Of a stretch of 64,000 nucleotides of DNA, positions 37,063-46,826 are shown one piece after another (the first letter of the stretch is position 1; every line of letters begins with the position of its first letter). This DNA comes from Chitinophagaceae bacterium (GTDB lineage: Bacteria; Bacteroidota; Bacteroidia; Chitinophagales; Chitinophagaceae): NCBI GenBank assembly GCA_020847395.1, contig JADLCD010000043.1, positions 1 through 64,000 of the forward strand, written 5' to 3'. The notes under the pieces are model-generated. The model did not search any database and had not been told where the DNA came from. It saw only the letters and a list, made by a program, of their open reading frames with translations. The position numbers and the translations under genes were made by a program.

Positions 37063-38358
37063 ATGTGTAGAAGTAGTGCCAAAGGCCCCTCGGATGTGGA
37101 TAAAAGAATAAAAGCCATTACCGGTGGCTCAATCGGCAACATGGTTGAATGGTACGACTGGTACGCTTATGCTGCATTCGCGTTATATTTCTCCCCGGCC
37201 TTCTTTCCGAAGGCGGATAGCAACGCACAGCTACTGAATGCCGCCGGTATTTTCGCCGTTGGATTTTTAATGCGTCCCATAGGAGGCTGGTTATTTGGAA
37301 GAATTGCCGACAGAACCGGAAGAAAAAAAGCGATGACATTATCTATCCTGCTGATGTCTTTTGGCTCCTTACTCATTGCCTGCACACCTTCATATAATAC
37401 TATCGGCATTGCTGCCCCGGCAATTTTGTTTATAGCCCGCATGCTGCAGGGGTTAAGTGTAGGGGGAGAGTACGGCACTTCTGCTACTTACCTGAGCGAA
37501 ATGGCAACCAATAACAGGCGTGGTTTCTATTCCAGCTTTCAATATGTAACCTTAATTGGCGGTCAATTGGTGGCGCTGGGCGTGCAGCTTATATTGCAGA
37601 AATTTTTGCTTACAGACGAACAATTGCATGCCTGGGGCTGGCGTATTCCTTTTGTAATTGGTGCATTGCTGGCTGTTGTTGCCTTGTATATACGGAGTAA
37701 CCTCGATGAAACATCTTCTTTTACTGAAAAAGCGGGGAAGTATGAAAAGCGGGGAAATATTTCAGAGCTTTTAAAGCATCCCCGCGCTATTGCACTGGTA
37801 ATAGGATTAACACTTGGCGGCACAATAGCATTTTATACCTATTCCATATATATGCAAAAGTTCCTGGTAAATACGGTGCACCTAACCATCAACCAAAGCA
37901 CAATCATATCTTTTTGTTCGCTTCTTTTATTCGCTTTACTGCAACCTGTTTTTGGATTATTATCCGATAATATTGGCAGGCGGCCATTACTGGTGGCTTT
38001 TGGCATAGCCGGAACAATATGCACCGTTCCATTGCTAACCACAATTGGAAATACGCAAAGCATGTTCCAGGCGTTTTTATTAATAATGGCCGGACTTATT
38101 ATTGTAAGTGGTTATACTTCTATTAACGCCGTAGTAAAAGCAGAATTATTTCCTGCAGAAGTAAGAGCATTGGGTGTTGGGTTGCCATATGCATTAACAA
38201 CAGCAATCTTTGGCGGTACGGCTGAATTTATAGCGCTTTGGTTTAAAAAAGGCGGGCATGAATCGTATTTTTATTGGTATGTAACCTTTGCTATTTTTAT
38301 TTCGCTGGTGGTATATATTACGATGAAGGATACGAAGAAGCATTCGAAAATTGAGTAG
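37063..38358 (+). CDS. MFS transporter, metabolite:H+ symporter (MHS) type
   Basis: The 431-aa protein has 12 predicted membrane helices and MHS-family landmarks: GNMVEWYDWYAYAAFALYFSPAFFP in helix 1, GRIADRTGRKKAM in loop 2-3, LQGLSVGGEYGTSATYLSE, and LSDNIGRRPLL in the second half. Relatives move alpha-ketoglutarate, proline/betaine, citrate or shikimate with protons. The charged motif pattern alone does not tell the substrate. It is a single gene, divergent from the T9SS protein gene, with 83 bases between the starts. Confidence 0.92.
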   Translation: MCRSSAKGPSDVDKRIKAITGGSIGNMVEWYDWYAYAAFALYFSPAFFPKADSNAQLLNAAGIFAVGFLMRPIGGWLFGRIADRTGRKKAMTLSILLMSFGSLLIACTPSYNTIGIAAPAILFIARMLQGLSVGGEYGTSATYLSEMATNNRRGFYSSFQYVTLIGGQLVALGVQLILQKFLLTDEQLHAWGWRIPFVIGALLAVVALYIRSNLDETSSFTEKAGKYEKRGNISELLKHPRAIALVIGLTLGGTIAFYTYSIYMQKFLVNTVHLTINQSTIISFCSLLLFALLQPVFGLLSDNIGRRPLLVAFGIAGTICTVPLLTTIGNTQSMFQAFLLIMAGLIIVSGYTSINAVVKAELFPAEVRALGVGLPYALTTAIFGGTAEFIALWFKKGGHESYFYWYVTFAIFISLVVYITMKDTKKHSKIE

Positions 38359-38628
38359 AGATTTATTCTTGAGAATCCCGAAGGTAAATTTTAATAATGA
38401 GTGTGTTCTTAATTATTTCTTATACTTTTTCAATACTTGTTCATTCGGGCGTGGCATAAATGGTTGCCCTTGCATTTTAAGGGAGCAGGTAGCAACGTAA
38501 TACCTTAGCAAACCTTACCCATTTACTGTGCAGATGCCTAAAAGCGAAATCCCTGTCCATTTTCCGCTTTTTTTCATTGATATACAATAAATTCTAACTT
38601 TAGGCATTGATACACAAAAAAGGAAGGA

Positions 38629-41600
38629 TTGAAAAACCGGCTGCTTTTGATATGGTTGTGTTTGTTGGGTGTTCAATGGGGGCTTGCCCAAAATCCTTCA
38701 CTGTCCAATCTCAGGAAAAAAATCATTTCTCCCGTAACAGATACCATCAGGCTCGATACGCTGAGTATAGTGCCCGGCACGTTTAAAATTACCGGCATTC
38801 CGCAGGAGGCATATATACTGGATTATTTTAATGCACGTCTTACCTGGAAACAAAAACCTGCCACAGACAGCTTACTCATTTTTTACCGCGTTTTTCCCGG
38901 CAAATTTCAAACCACATACCAGCGTATGAAGTTTGATAGTGTTAAGAACAATTTTTTTGCAGGCGCTGATCTTGGAGCCGGTACTGCGCAAAATTCCATT
39001 TTTGATTTTGGTAATGTAAACTATAATGGAAGTTTTGGCCGCGGGCTTTCTTTTGGTAACCAGCAGGATGTAGTGTTGAATTCCACGCTTAATCTTCAAA
39101 TGAGTGGGTACCTGGCAGATAGTATACAGATTGCGGCGGCAATTACAGATAGCAATATTCCAATTCAGCCTGATGGCAATACGCAAAACCTGAATGAGTT
39201 TGACAAGGTTTTTATTCAATTCAAAAAAAACGGCTGGCATTTTGATATTGGCGATATTGATATCCGCCAGCAGCAAAACTATTTTTTGAATTATTATTCA
39301 CGTTTGCAGGGCGCGGCTTTTGAACAGGAAACAAACGTAAGCCCATCCATTAAAAATCATTTTTTGGTAAGCGGCGCCATAGCAAAAGGAAAATATACAA
39401 GAAATGTTTTCCAGGGAACGGAAGGAAACCAGGGACCTTACCGTTTGCAGGGACCTAATAATGAACTTTTTTTTGTGGTACTGGCAGGAACGGAAAGAGT
39501 GTATATAGATGGTGAACTATTGCAGCGTGGTGAAGACCAGGATTACGTAATCAACTATAATACGGCTGAAGTAACGTTTACGCCTAAACGAATGATAACA
39601 AAAGACAGTCGTATACAGGTGGAGTTTGGTTATGCCGATAGAAATTATCTTAACTCCCAATTGTATTTTTTTGATGAAGCCGCAATCGGAAAGAAACTTA
39701 AAGTACGTTTTGCCGCATACTCCAATGCCGATGCAAAAAATTCTCCTATCAACCAAACACTCGATACCAAACAAAAACAGCTTCTTGCTGATATTGGTGA
39801 TAGTGTGCGAAATGCCTTATATCCATCACAGTCGCTCGATACTTTTGCAACTAACAAAATATTATACAGAAAAATTGATACGGTATTCAACAATACCATT
39901 CACGATTCAGTATTTGTATATTCCGCAACAAAAGAAGACCGGTTATATACACTCTCTTTTACAGAAGTAGGCTCAGGCAAAGGAAATTATGTAGTTGATG
40001 AAACCAATGCAGCCAACGGAAAAGTATTTAAATGGGTGGCGCCTAATGAGAATAATACTCCGCAGGGCAACTATGCGCCGGTAGTTTTGCTGGTTGCCCC
40101 AAAGAAACAGCAATTGGTAACGCTTGGGGCTGATTATATGCTGTCGGATAAAACAATGCTTACTGCAGATTTGGCATTGAGCAATTATAATATCAATAGT
40201 TTTTCTTCACGCAATAAAGAAGATGATATTGGGTATGCTGCAAAATTTACATTAACTGATTCAAGACCTGTGAATAAATTAAAGAAAGATGTAACGCTAA
40301 CCTCGCAGTTGAGTTACGAATGGGTGCAGAACAGGTTTAAGCCAATTGAGCGTTTAAGAACGGTGGAGTTTTACCGCGATTGGGGTTTGCCGATAACGGT
40401 AAATGCTGCAACAGAAAATCTTTTTAAAACAGGCGCGCAGTTAAACAGCCGTTCCGGCAATACCGTTCAATATAAATTTGAAAGCTACCAGCGTAGCGAC
40501 GGATATAGTGGTATCAAAAACACTATTCTGCAAAGAGCCGATTATAAAAACTGGCATTTTAATAACCAGTTAAATCTTACCAACTTTAATCTTTCTGATC
40601 AGAAAGGCTATTATTTAAAACCTGTGCTGGATGTATCTAAAGATTTTCCTGCACTGGGTAATTACAGGGTTGGTACAGGCTATACGCTTGAAAGAAATTA
40701 TACAAAGTTTAAACAGCTCGATTCGCTTAATGCCGGCAGCTTCGCGTTTGATATATGGCAGGTATATATTAAATCCCCGGTTAGTAAACCTAATAAATGG
40801 GGTATAACCTATTTTACAAGGAGTGATAGTTATCCTTACCAGGGAAAGTTAGTTAGGGCAGACCGCAGTAATAACGTTAATGCCTACACGGAGTTACTGA
40901 AAAGCGAGAAACACCAGTTCCGCGTGAATGTTACATACAGAAAGCTGAATATACTGGATGATAAAGTAAATACATCCCGAAAAGCGGAAGAAACCATTCT
41001 CGGTCGTGCAGAATATTTAATAAATGAGTTTAAAGGCATGATTAATGGAAATGTATTGTATGAAGTAGGAACCGGGCAGGAGCAGAAAAGAAATTTCACT
41101 TATGTTGAAGTACCAGCCGGGCAGGGTGAATATACATGGATTGATTATAACAACGATGGTATACAGCAATTGAATGAGTTTGAAATTTCGCAGTTTAAAG
41201 ACCAGGCAAAATATATACGCATATTTACACCAACCAATGAATATATAAAGGCTAACTACCTGCAGTTTAATTATAGCTTTATCATTAATCCACGGGCTTC
41301 CATCAATATGGCTAAAGCCAACGGGTTTAAAAAATTTCTTACAAGGCTATATTTTCAAAGCTCACTCCAGGTATATAAAAAAGAAATGTCGGGTAGTTTA
41401 AGTTTTAATCCTTTTTCCACTGCATTATCAGATACTTCGCTTATCATTTTAAATAAAGTATTCAGTAATTCATTTTCGTTTAACCGTTCCAGTAGTGTAT
41501 GGGGCTGGGATTTTAATAATATCAGGAACGATAATAAAGCTTTTCTTACTTATGGATATGAGAGCAGGAAAGTGAATGAATGGAATGTAAAGAGCAGGTG

Positions 41601-42105
41601 GAATATTAACCGCAGTTTGTTGCTGGAGTTAATGGGTAAGAAAGGATTAACAAGGTTAAGCACGCCAAATTTTGATAACCGCAATTATAATATAGAATCA
41701 ACAGGAGTGGAGCCAAGGATTTCTTTTACACGCAATACCAGTTTCAGGATACTATTAGGATATAAATTTGATAATAAAACCAATACTGATTCTACACAAA
41801 AAGCAACCATTCATTCTTTGATAAGCGAGGTGAAATACAATATCGTTTCAAGCACATCCATAACCGGAAAGTTTACCTACAGCCAAATTAAATACAGCGA
41901 CCCTGCCAATGCGAATACAGCCAATACTTCTGTATCTTATATTATGCTTGATGCCTTGTTGCCCGGAAAAAATTTTTTATGGACACTCGATCTTACCCGT
42001 AGATTAACTTCTTACCTCGAATTAAATTTTCAATATGAAGGACGAAAAGCTGCTGCTTCAAACACCGTGCATATAGGAAGAGCATCACTAAGAGCTATAT
42101 TCTGA
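38629..42105 (+). CDS. Large outer-membrane beta-barrel-like protein, unknown function
   Basis: The 1158-aa frame starts at TTG 38629, which has AGGAAGGA just upstream and opens a signal peptide (MKNRLLLIWLCLLGVQWGLAQ). The N-terminal part contains GNVNYNGSFGRGLSFGNQQDV and DIGDIDIRQQQNYFLNYYSRLQG. The remainder alternates short polar and aromatic beta strands, and the chain ends in RASLRAIF; a terminal Phe is the usual outer-membrane barrel signature. An EF-hand-like DYNNDGIQQLNEFE lies near 845. I recall similar 1100-1200-residue proteins in many Bacteroidota without a known role. The following methyltransferase gene starts 66 bases later. Confidence 0.85.
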   Translation: MKNRLLLIWLCLLGVQWGLAQNPSLSNLRKKIISPVTDTIRLDTLSIVPGTFKITGIPQEAYILDYFNARLTWKQKPATDSLLIFYRVFPGKFQTTYQRMKFDSVKNNFFAGADLGAGTAQNSIFDFGNVNYNGSFGRGLSFGNQQDVVLNSTLNLQMSGYLADSIQIAAAITDSNIPIQPDGNTQNLNEFDKVFIQFKKNGWHFDIGDIDIRQQQNYFLNYYSRLQGAAFEQETNVSPSIKNHFLVSGAIAKGKYTRNVFQGTEGNQGPYRLQGPNNELFFVVLAGTERVYIDGELLQRGEDQDYVINYNTAEVTFTPKRMITKDSRIQVEFGYADRNYLNSQLYFFDEAAIGKKLKVRFAAYSNADAKNSPINQTLDTKQKQLLADIGDSVRNALYPSQSLDTFATNKILYRKIDTVFNNTIHDSVFVYSATKEDRLYTLSFTEVGSGKGNYVVDETNAANGKVFKWVAPNENNTPQGNYAPVVLLVAPKKQQLVTLGADYMLSDKTMLTADLALSNYNINSFSSRNKEDDIGYAAKFTLTDSRPVNKLKKDVTLTSQLSYEWVQNRFKPIERLRTVEFYRDWGLPITVNAATENLFKTGAQLNSRSGNTVQYKFESYQRSDGYSGIKNTILQRADYKNWHFNNQLNLTNFNLSDQKGYYLKPVLDVSKDFPALGNYRVGTGYTLERNYTKFKQLDSLNAGSFAFDIWQVYIKSPVSKPNKWGITYFTRSDSYPYQGKLVRADRSNNVNAYTELLKSEKHQFRVNVTYRKLNILDDKVNTSRKAEETILGRAEYLINEFKGMINGNVLYEVGTGQEQKRNFTYVEVPAGQGEYTWIDYNNDGIQQLNEFEISQFKDQAKYIRIFTPTNEYIKANYLQFNYSFIINPRASINMAKANGFKKFLTRLYFQSSLQVYKKEMSGSLSFNPFSTALSDTSLIILNKVFSNSFSFNRSSSVWGWDFNNIRNDNKAFLTYGYESRKVNEWNVKSRWNINRSLLLELMGKKGLTRLSTPNFDNRNYNIESTGVEPRISFTRNTSFRILLGYKFDNKTNTDSTQKATIHSLISEVKYNIVSSTSITGKFTYSQIKYSDPANANTANTSVSYIMLDALLPGKNFLWTLDLTRRLTSYLELNFQYEGRKAAASNTVHIGRASLRAIF

Positions 42106-42171
42106 GTTGCTGTTATTTATATTTTTTCCGCTTACTTTTAAATAATCACTTCTATAAGTTAGATTTGAGCC

Positions 42172-43131
42172 ATGCAGCCGGCAATTTCTCCAGATAAGTT
42201 ACAGATGTTTGAAAACAGGCTTACTAAAGTTTTTAAACATATTCATAAGCAGGCAAAGCGCCAGGGCGTTACCTGCTACAGGGTGTACGATCATGATCTT
42301 CCTGAGTTTCCATTAAGCATTGATTTTTATGAAGACAAATTATATATAGCGGAATATCGCCGCAAACATGGACTAAGTGATGAAGAACACGAGCAATGGC
42401 TTGATGCCGCATTGGTGGTGATTGAAAAAATATTGCTGGTGCCACAGGAAAATATATATGTAAAGCAACGCCAGCGTAAGCAGGGCAGGTTGGGGCAATA
42501 TCAAAAAGTAAGCGAAGAAAAGGAATATTTTATTGTAATGGAAGCCGGCTTGAAGTTTAAGGTAAACCTGTCTGATTATTTAGATACCGGTTTGTTTTTA
42601 GATCATCGCATTACAAGAGCAATGGTAAGGCAGGAAGCCGCCGGAAAAAAAGTGTTGAATCTTTTTGCATATACAGGCTCTTTCAGCGTATATGCCGCAG
42701 CGGGAGGCGCTTCATCCGTTACTACGGTTGATCTCTCCAAAACATATCTTACCTGGGCTGAAGAAAATATGGCATTAAATGGTTTTAAGTCCACTGATTT
42801 TCGCTTTGATAATGCTGATGTTAAACAATACCTGCAGGAGTTAAAGCCAAACATGTTCGACCTTGTGGTAATGGATCCCCCAACATTCAGCAACAGTAAA
42901 AAAATGAAAGATGATTTCCTGGATATACAGAGAGATCATGCGGAATTGATTAGGAATGTACTCTATGCCATGACGCCAGGAGGCATATTATACTTCAGTA
43001 CCAATTTTACAAAGTTTGTGTTAGATAAGGAAAATATACATTGCTCAGAAATAAAAGATATTACCAGCACAACAACGCCATTTGATTTTTCGGGTAAGCT
43101 TAAGCGTTATTGCTGGAAAATAGTAAAATAA
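42172..43131 (+). CDS. SAM-dependent rRNA methyltransferase, RlmK/RlmI-like
   Basis: The 319-aa protein corresponds to the RlmK half of E. coli RlmL, or to RlmI without its PUA domain: a cap domain with YRVYDHDLPEFPLSID, then DYLDTGLFLDHR, SAM-binding KVLNLFAYTGSFSVYAA, and MDPPTFSNSKKM at the catalytic position. The likely reaction is base methylation of 23S rRNA (m7G2069 for RlmK). It is followed 11 bases on by acetoacetate-CoA ligase, which seems unrelated in function. Confidence 0.88.
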   Translation: MQPAISPDKLQMFENRLTKVFKHIHKQAKRQGVTCYRVYDHDLPEFPLSIDFYEDKLYIAEYRRKHGLSDEEHEQWLDAALVVIEKILLVPQENIYVKQRQRKQGRLGQYQKVSEEKEYFIVMEAGLKFKVNLSDYLDTGLFLDHRITRAMVRQEAAGKKVLNLFAYTGSFSVYAAAGGASSVTTVDLSKTYLTWAEENMALNGFKSTDFRFDNADVKQYLQELKPNMFDLVVMDPPTFSNSKKMKDDFLDIQRDHAELIRNVLYAMTPGGILYFSTNFTKFVLDKENIHCSEIKDITSTTTPFDFSGKLKRYCWKIVK

Positions 43132-43142
43132 AATTGAAATAT

Positions 43143-45089
43143 ATGGAGCCGGCTATATTATGGATGCCCACTGTTGAAGAGAAAGAAAAATCAAATCTTG
43201 GTTATTACGCAAAATGGCTTGGCATACATTATGGCGTATCTGGCAGCGATTACAAAGCTTTATGGGAGTGGACGGTTCAGCATCCTGATTTGTTCTGGAA
43301 GAGCATTACCGAGTATTTTGATGTTATCTTTCACAGTTCATATAACAACGTGATGAGTGAGGATGCAATGCCACACACACAGTGGTTTAAAGGCAGCACA
43401 CTTAATTATGCCGAACATGTTTTCAGAAACTTGAATGATAATCAGCCTGCAATCTTGTTTCAGTCGGAACAACAGTCATTAACTGCTATTAGCTGGAAAG
43501 CCTTGAAAGAAAAAACAGCAGCATTACAATCCTGGTTTATTAAAAAGGGAATTAAACCCGGGGAAAGGATTGCAGCCTATCTTCCCAATATTCCTGAGGC
43601 ATCAGTTGCATTGTTGGCAACAATGGCTACAGGCGCAGTTTGGAGCAGTTGTTCGCCGGATTTTGGTATTGACAGCGTGATTGAAAGGTTTAAACAAATT
43701 GAACCAAAAGTTTTAATTGCGGTTGATGGCTATACTTATAATGGAAGAGTATTCAACAGGCTGGATGCCGTAAGGAAAATAAAAGCAGCGCTGCCTACTG
43801 TTGAACAACTTATTGTTATTCCATACTTGAAGGCAGACGATACAGTTGAGGTGCCTGAAGCTGATAACTGGAATGATGTAATGCAAACAGTTTTTAACGA
43901 ACTTCATTTTGTAGCTGTGCCTTTTGAGCATCCCATCTGGATATTATATTCCTCAGGCACTACAGGAATGCCCAAAGCAATTACACATGGTCACGGTGGT
44001 GTTTTGCTTGAACATTATAAATATTTATGGTTTCATAATGATGTTAAGCCGGGAGAAAAATTCTTTTGGTTTACTACTACCGGCTGGATGATGTGGAACT
44101 ACCTGCATGGCGCATTACTTGCAGGCGCAACTATTGTATTGTATGATGGGAGCCCGGGGTACCCGGATATGAATACACTATGGAATATGACAGAACAAGC
44201 CGGGCTTCATCATTTTGGTACCAGCGCACCATATATTATGGCCTGTAAAAAAGCAGGTATGCATCCCCGTGAGTCGTATGATTTATCAACCTTGCGTTCC
44301 ATAAGTTCTACCGGTTCTCCATTACCGCCTGAAGGTTTTGATTATGTATATGAAGTTGTTAAAAAAGATGTATGGCTTTGCAGCATGAGTGGCGGCACAG
44401 ATGTTTGTACCGCTTTTGTTGGCGGCATACCCTGGCGACCGGTATATGAGGGTGAAATACAGGGCAGGGCTTTGGGTTGCAGTATGTATGCCTTTGATGA
44501 AGATGGTAATGTTGTGATAGATGAAGTAGGTGAAATGGTAATAACAAAGCCAATGCCTTCCATGCCGGTATTTTTCTGGAACGATCCGGATTTTGGAAAA
44601 TATATTTCAAGTTATTTTGAAACATATCCCGGTATTTGGCGGCATGGCGACTGGTTGAAAATTACATCCCGTGATGGAGTAGTTATTTTAGGACGATCAG
44701 ATGCCACACTTAACAGGCAAGGAGTGCGTATAGGAACTGCTGAAATTTATCGTGCGGTTGATACCATCGAAAAAATAAAAGATTGCCTGGTTGTGAATGT
44801 TGAATTGCCTGAGGGTGGTGATTATATGCCTTTGTTTGTTGTAATGAAGGACGGTATAATATTAAATGATGATATAAGATCAGCTATAAAAAATGCCTTG
44901 CGTACCGCTTATTCTCCCAGGCATGTTCCTGATGAAATTATACAAGTAAAGGATTTGCCATACACTATGAGTGGCAAAAAAATGGAGATGCCAGTAAAAA
45001 AAATATTAATGGGCAAGGAAGTAAATGATGGAGCCGTTAAAAATCCGGAATCGCTGGAATTTTTTAAAAAATTTCAAAGAAAAAAATAA
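43143..45089 (+). CDS. Acetoacetate-CoA ligase
   Basis: I start at ATG 43143, 11 bases after the methyltransferase stop; the frame open from 43110 overlaps that gene. The 648-aa ANL enzyme has ATP-binding YSSGTTGMPKAITHGHGG, TTTGWMMWNYLHG, the adenylate motif RHGDWLKI and hinge GRSDATLNRQGVRIG, and the C-terminal SGKKMEMPVKK lysine. Length and the N-terminal segment SNLGYYAKWLGIHYG fit acetoacetyl-CoA synthetase, which activates the ketone body acetoacetate in the cytoplasm. ATP and CoA are the co-substrates. Confidence 0.93.
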   Translation: MEPAILWMPTVEEKEKSNLGYYAKWLGIHYGVSGSDYKALWEWTVQHPDLFWKSITEYFDVIFHSSYNNVMSEDAMPHTQWFKGSTLNYAEHVFRNLNDNQPAILFQSEQQSLTAISWKALKEKTAALQSWFIKKGIKPGERIAAYLPNIPEASVALLATMATGAVWSSCSPDFGIDSVIERFKQIEPKVLIAVDGYTYNGRVFNRLDAVRKIKAALPTVEQLIVIPYLKADDTVEVPEADNWNDVMQTVFNELHFVAVPFEHPIWILYSSGTTGMPKAITHGHGGVLLEHYKYLWFHNDVKPGEKFFWFTTTGWMMWNYLHGALLAGATIVLYDGSPGYPDMNTLWNMTEQAGLHHFGTSAPYIMACKKAGMHPRESYDLSTLRSISSTGSPLPPEGFDYVYEVVKKDVWLCSMSGGTDVCTAFVGGIPWRPVYEGEIQGRALGCSMYAFDEDGNVVIDEVGEMVITKPMPSMPVFFWNDPDFGKYISSYFETYPGIWRHGDWLKITSRDGVVILGRSDATLNRQGVRIGTAEIYRAVDTIEKIKDCLVVNVELPEGGDYMPLFVVMKDGIILNDDIRSAIKNALRTAYSPRHVPDEIIQVKDLPYTMSGKKMEMPVKKILMGKEVNDGAVKNPESLEFFKKFQRKK

Positions 45090-45607
45090 GCTGAGCGTGG
45101 CAGGAGCAATTATATATGCCTCATGCAGAAAATGTTGCAGAAACGAAGATTCAATCTTTGCTTCATATTTAGTTTGCCCTCATGTTGCTTAACGCATAGC
45201 CCCCTCGTGTCTTATAAAAGTTAGTAAATTACTTTAAGCAATCTCCTCTTTCAAAAACTTATAAGAGATTGTTTCTTTCACTCCTTAAGGATGATGCTTT
45301 TACGGCAAGCTACTTAAATGTCATCTTTATATTTTTCCTGACAACAGGTTTGGTACTCGGGGTGCGGCAAGACGTTGTTCGGCGTTAGGATAAATGTTCA
45401 ATAATTATATATAGTTCAGTATTGCACCGCGGTCTGTCACCCCGATGCACGAGGGGGTCTGCCTGGTTCCCAATTACAAATGAGCAAAAATTACCGCAAC
45501 CTACAACTTTACTCATAATCCTAAACGAGCGAAAATTTGAAATGCGCCTAACGTGATAAAAGTTACCTTGATATAAATAAGTATAGGTAATTTTGAAAAA
45601 AACTGTA
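45090..45607. other. Gene-free 518-base stretch with inverted repeats
   Basis: No credible ORF on either strand. AAGCAATCTC (45237-45246) pairs with GAGATTGTTT shortly after. CCCCCTCGTG (45200-45209) has its exact complement CACGAGGGGG at 45448-45457. GGCGTTAGG (45381) and CGCCTAACG (45544) are also inverted. It looks like accumulated intergenic repeats or an old insertion remnant. A possible promoter for the next gene lies at its end: TTG (45568) and TAATTTTG (45588-45595), 17 bases apart. Confidence 0.6.
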
Positions 45608-45976
45608 ATGGCAACTATTCAATTAAGTACACAAGACTTTAAGGATAATATTTTTAATTACGAAACCGAACGGGAATGGAAATATAAAGGCAGTTTGCCT
45701 GCCGTTATTGATTTTTATGCAGACTGGTGCGGACCTTGCAAAATGGTTGCACCTGTGTTGGAAGAACTCTCCAAAGAATATGAAGGTAAGTTGGTTATAT
45801 ACAAGGTAGATACAGAGAAAGAGGAAGAGCTATCCGCAGCTTTTGGTATACAAAGCATACCAACATTTCTTTTTATTCCTGCTGAGGGCCAGCCAATGAT
45901 GCAACCCGGCGCCTTACCTAAAAATATTTTCAGGCAGGTAATAGATGAACAGTTGCTGGTTAGCAATCCTTCATAA
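45608..45976 (+). CDS. trxA: Thioredoxin
   Basis: I start at ATG 45608; the frame open from TTG 45593 is less likely. The 122-aa protein has the redox centre WCGPC (C41, C44) in VIDFYADWCGPCKMVAPVL, the cis-Pro in QSIPTFLFIP, and the usual thioredoxin length plus a short N-terminal extension. It would reduce disulfides in the cytoplasm. It is 19 bases upstream of a Crp/Fnr regulator gene and heads a cluster with rhodanese and sulfur-transport genes, so it may serve sulfur-trafficking or redox balance. Confidence 0.95.
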   Translation: MATIQLSTQDFKDNIFNYETEREWKYKGSLPAVIDFYADWCGPCKMVAPVLEELSKEYEGKLVIYKVDTEKEEELSAAFGIQSIPTFLFIPAEGQPMMQPGALPKNIFRQVIDEQLLVSNPS

Positions 45977-45995
45977 AAGTTTTAAACAATTCCGC

Positions 45996-46628
45996 ATGAT
46001 TGGTTCTAATCAACTTCATGAACTTTTTCCCAACCTGGAAGAAGGTTTATATGAAGAATTAATGGAGCATGGAGAAATTAAAGAAGTTGCTGCCGGCGCA
46101 ACAATGCTTAAAATAGGCCAGACTATTCGTTCCACACTGATGGTATTGGAGGGTATAGTAAAACTTTACCAGGAGGATGATGAAGGAAATGAGTTCTTTA
46201 TGTATCATATACAACCCGGTCAGGCATGCGCTGTATCAATGGTATGTGCCTATCAGCAGGAAAAAAGCCAGGTAACAGCTAAAGCACTTACTGACGTAAC
46301 CGTGCTGACTATTCCGCTTGAGTTTATGGATAAATGGCTGGCCAAATATAAAACCTGGCATTACTTTGTAATCAGAACTTATCGTTCCCGCTACGACGAA
46401 TTGCTGAAAACCATTAATGAAATTGCTTTCAAAAATATGGATGAACGCCTGGAGTTTTATTTAAAGGCGCAGGTAAAACAATTGGGCAAACAGGTTAAAC
46501 TTACACACCAGGAAATAGCAACTGATTTAAACTCTTCCCGTGAGGTTATTAGCAGGCTGATGAAAAAAATGGAAAAGAACGGATGGATCATCATCAATAG
46601 AAATTCTTTTGAGTGGATAAAGGATTAA
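45996..46628 (+). CDS. Crp/Fnr family transcriptional regulator
   Basis: I start at ATG 45996, since the frame open from 45945 overlaps the thioredoxin gene. The 210-aa protein has an N-terminal cyclic-nucleotide-binding-like domain (ATMLKIGQTIRSTLMVLEGIVKLYQ) and a C-terminal helix-turn-helix (LTHQEIATDLNSSREVISRLMKKMEKNGWI). There is no Cys cluster for an Fnr iron-sulfur centre. C-terminal recognition-helix residues SSREVISR match the SSREVVSR type found in many Bacteroidota regulators. Its position suggests it controls the rhodanese/YeeE genes that follow after a 198-base gap. Confidence 0.92.
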   Translation: MIGSNQLHELFPNLEEGLYEELMEHGEIKEVAAGATMLKIGQTIRSTLMVLEGIVKLYQEDDEGNEFFMYHIQPGQACAVSMVCAYQQEKSQVTAKALTDVTVLTIPLEFMDKWLAKYKTWHYFVIRTYRSRYDELLKTINEIAFKNMDERLEFYLKAQVKQLGKQVKLTHQEIATDLNSSREVISRLMKKMEKNGWIIINRNSFEWIKD

Positions 46629-46714
46629 TGATATAAATAACCCTTAAGTAACCTTAATCACTGATAGAGCAAACCCCAACAGCCATCTTTGCTTTACAAA
46701 AACTACAAACAAAA

Positions 46715-46755
46715 AACAACAGGTTAAGGGTTTTACATTATATGCGCCTGTTGTT
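46715..46755. promoter_or_regulatory. Inverted repeat upstream of the rhodanese gene
   Basis: AACAACAGG (46715-46723) and CCTGTTGTT (46747-46755) are perfect complements 23 bases apart, 71 bases before the rhodanese start. No T tract follows, so it could be an operator or mRNA hairpin between the regulator gene and its likely targets. Confidence 0.45.
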
Positions 46756-46826
46756 GCTTAGCCGGGAGGGGTGAAGTTTGCCTGTTTTATGCAAATCAAA
46801 TTTCTAATCACTTTTAAATAAATAGT

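Noticed and set aside
45381-45552. GTTAGG...CCTAAC pair considered as an integron attC site
   Set aside because: The order is reversed on both strands compared with attC (which starts with the CCTAAC side), and there is no integrase or cassette.
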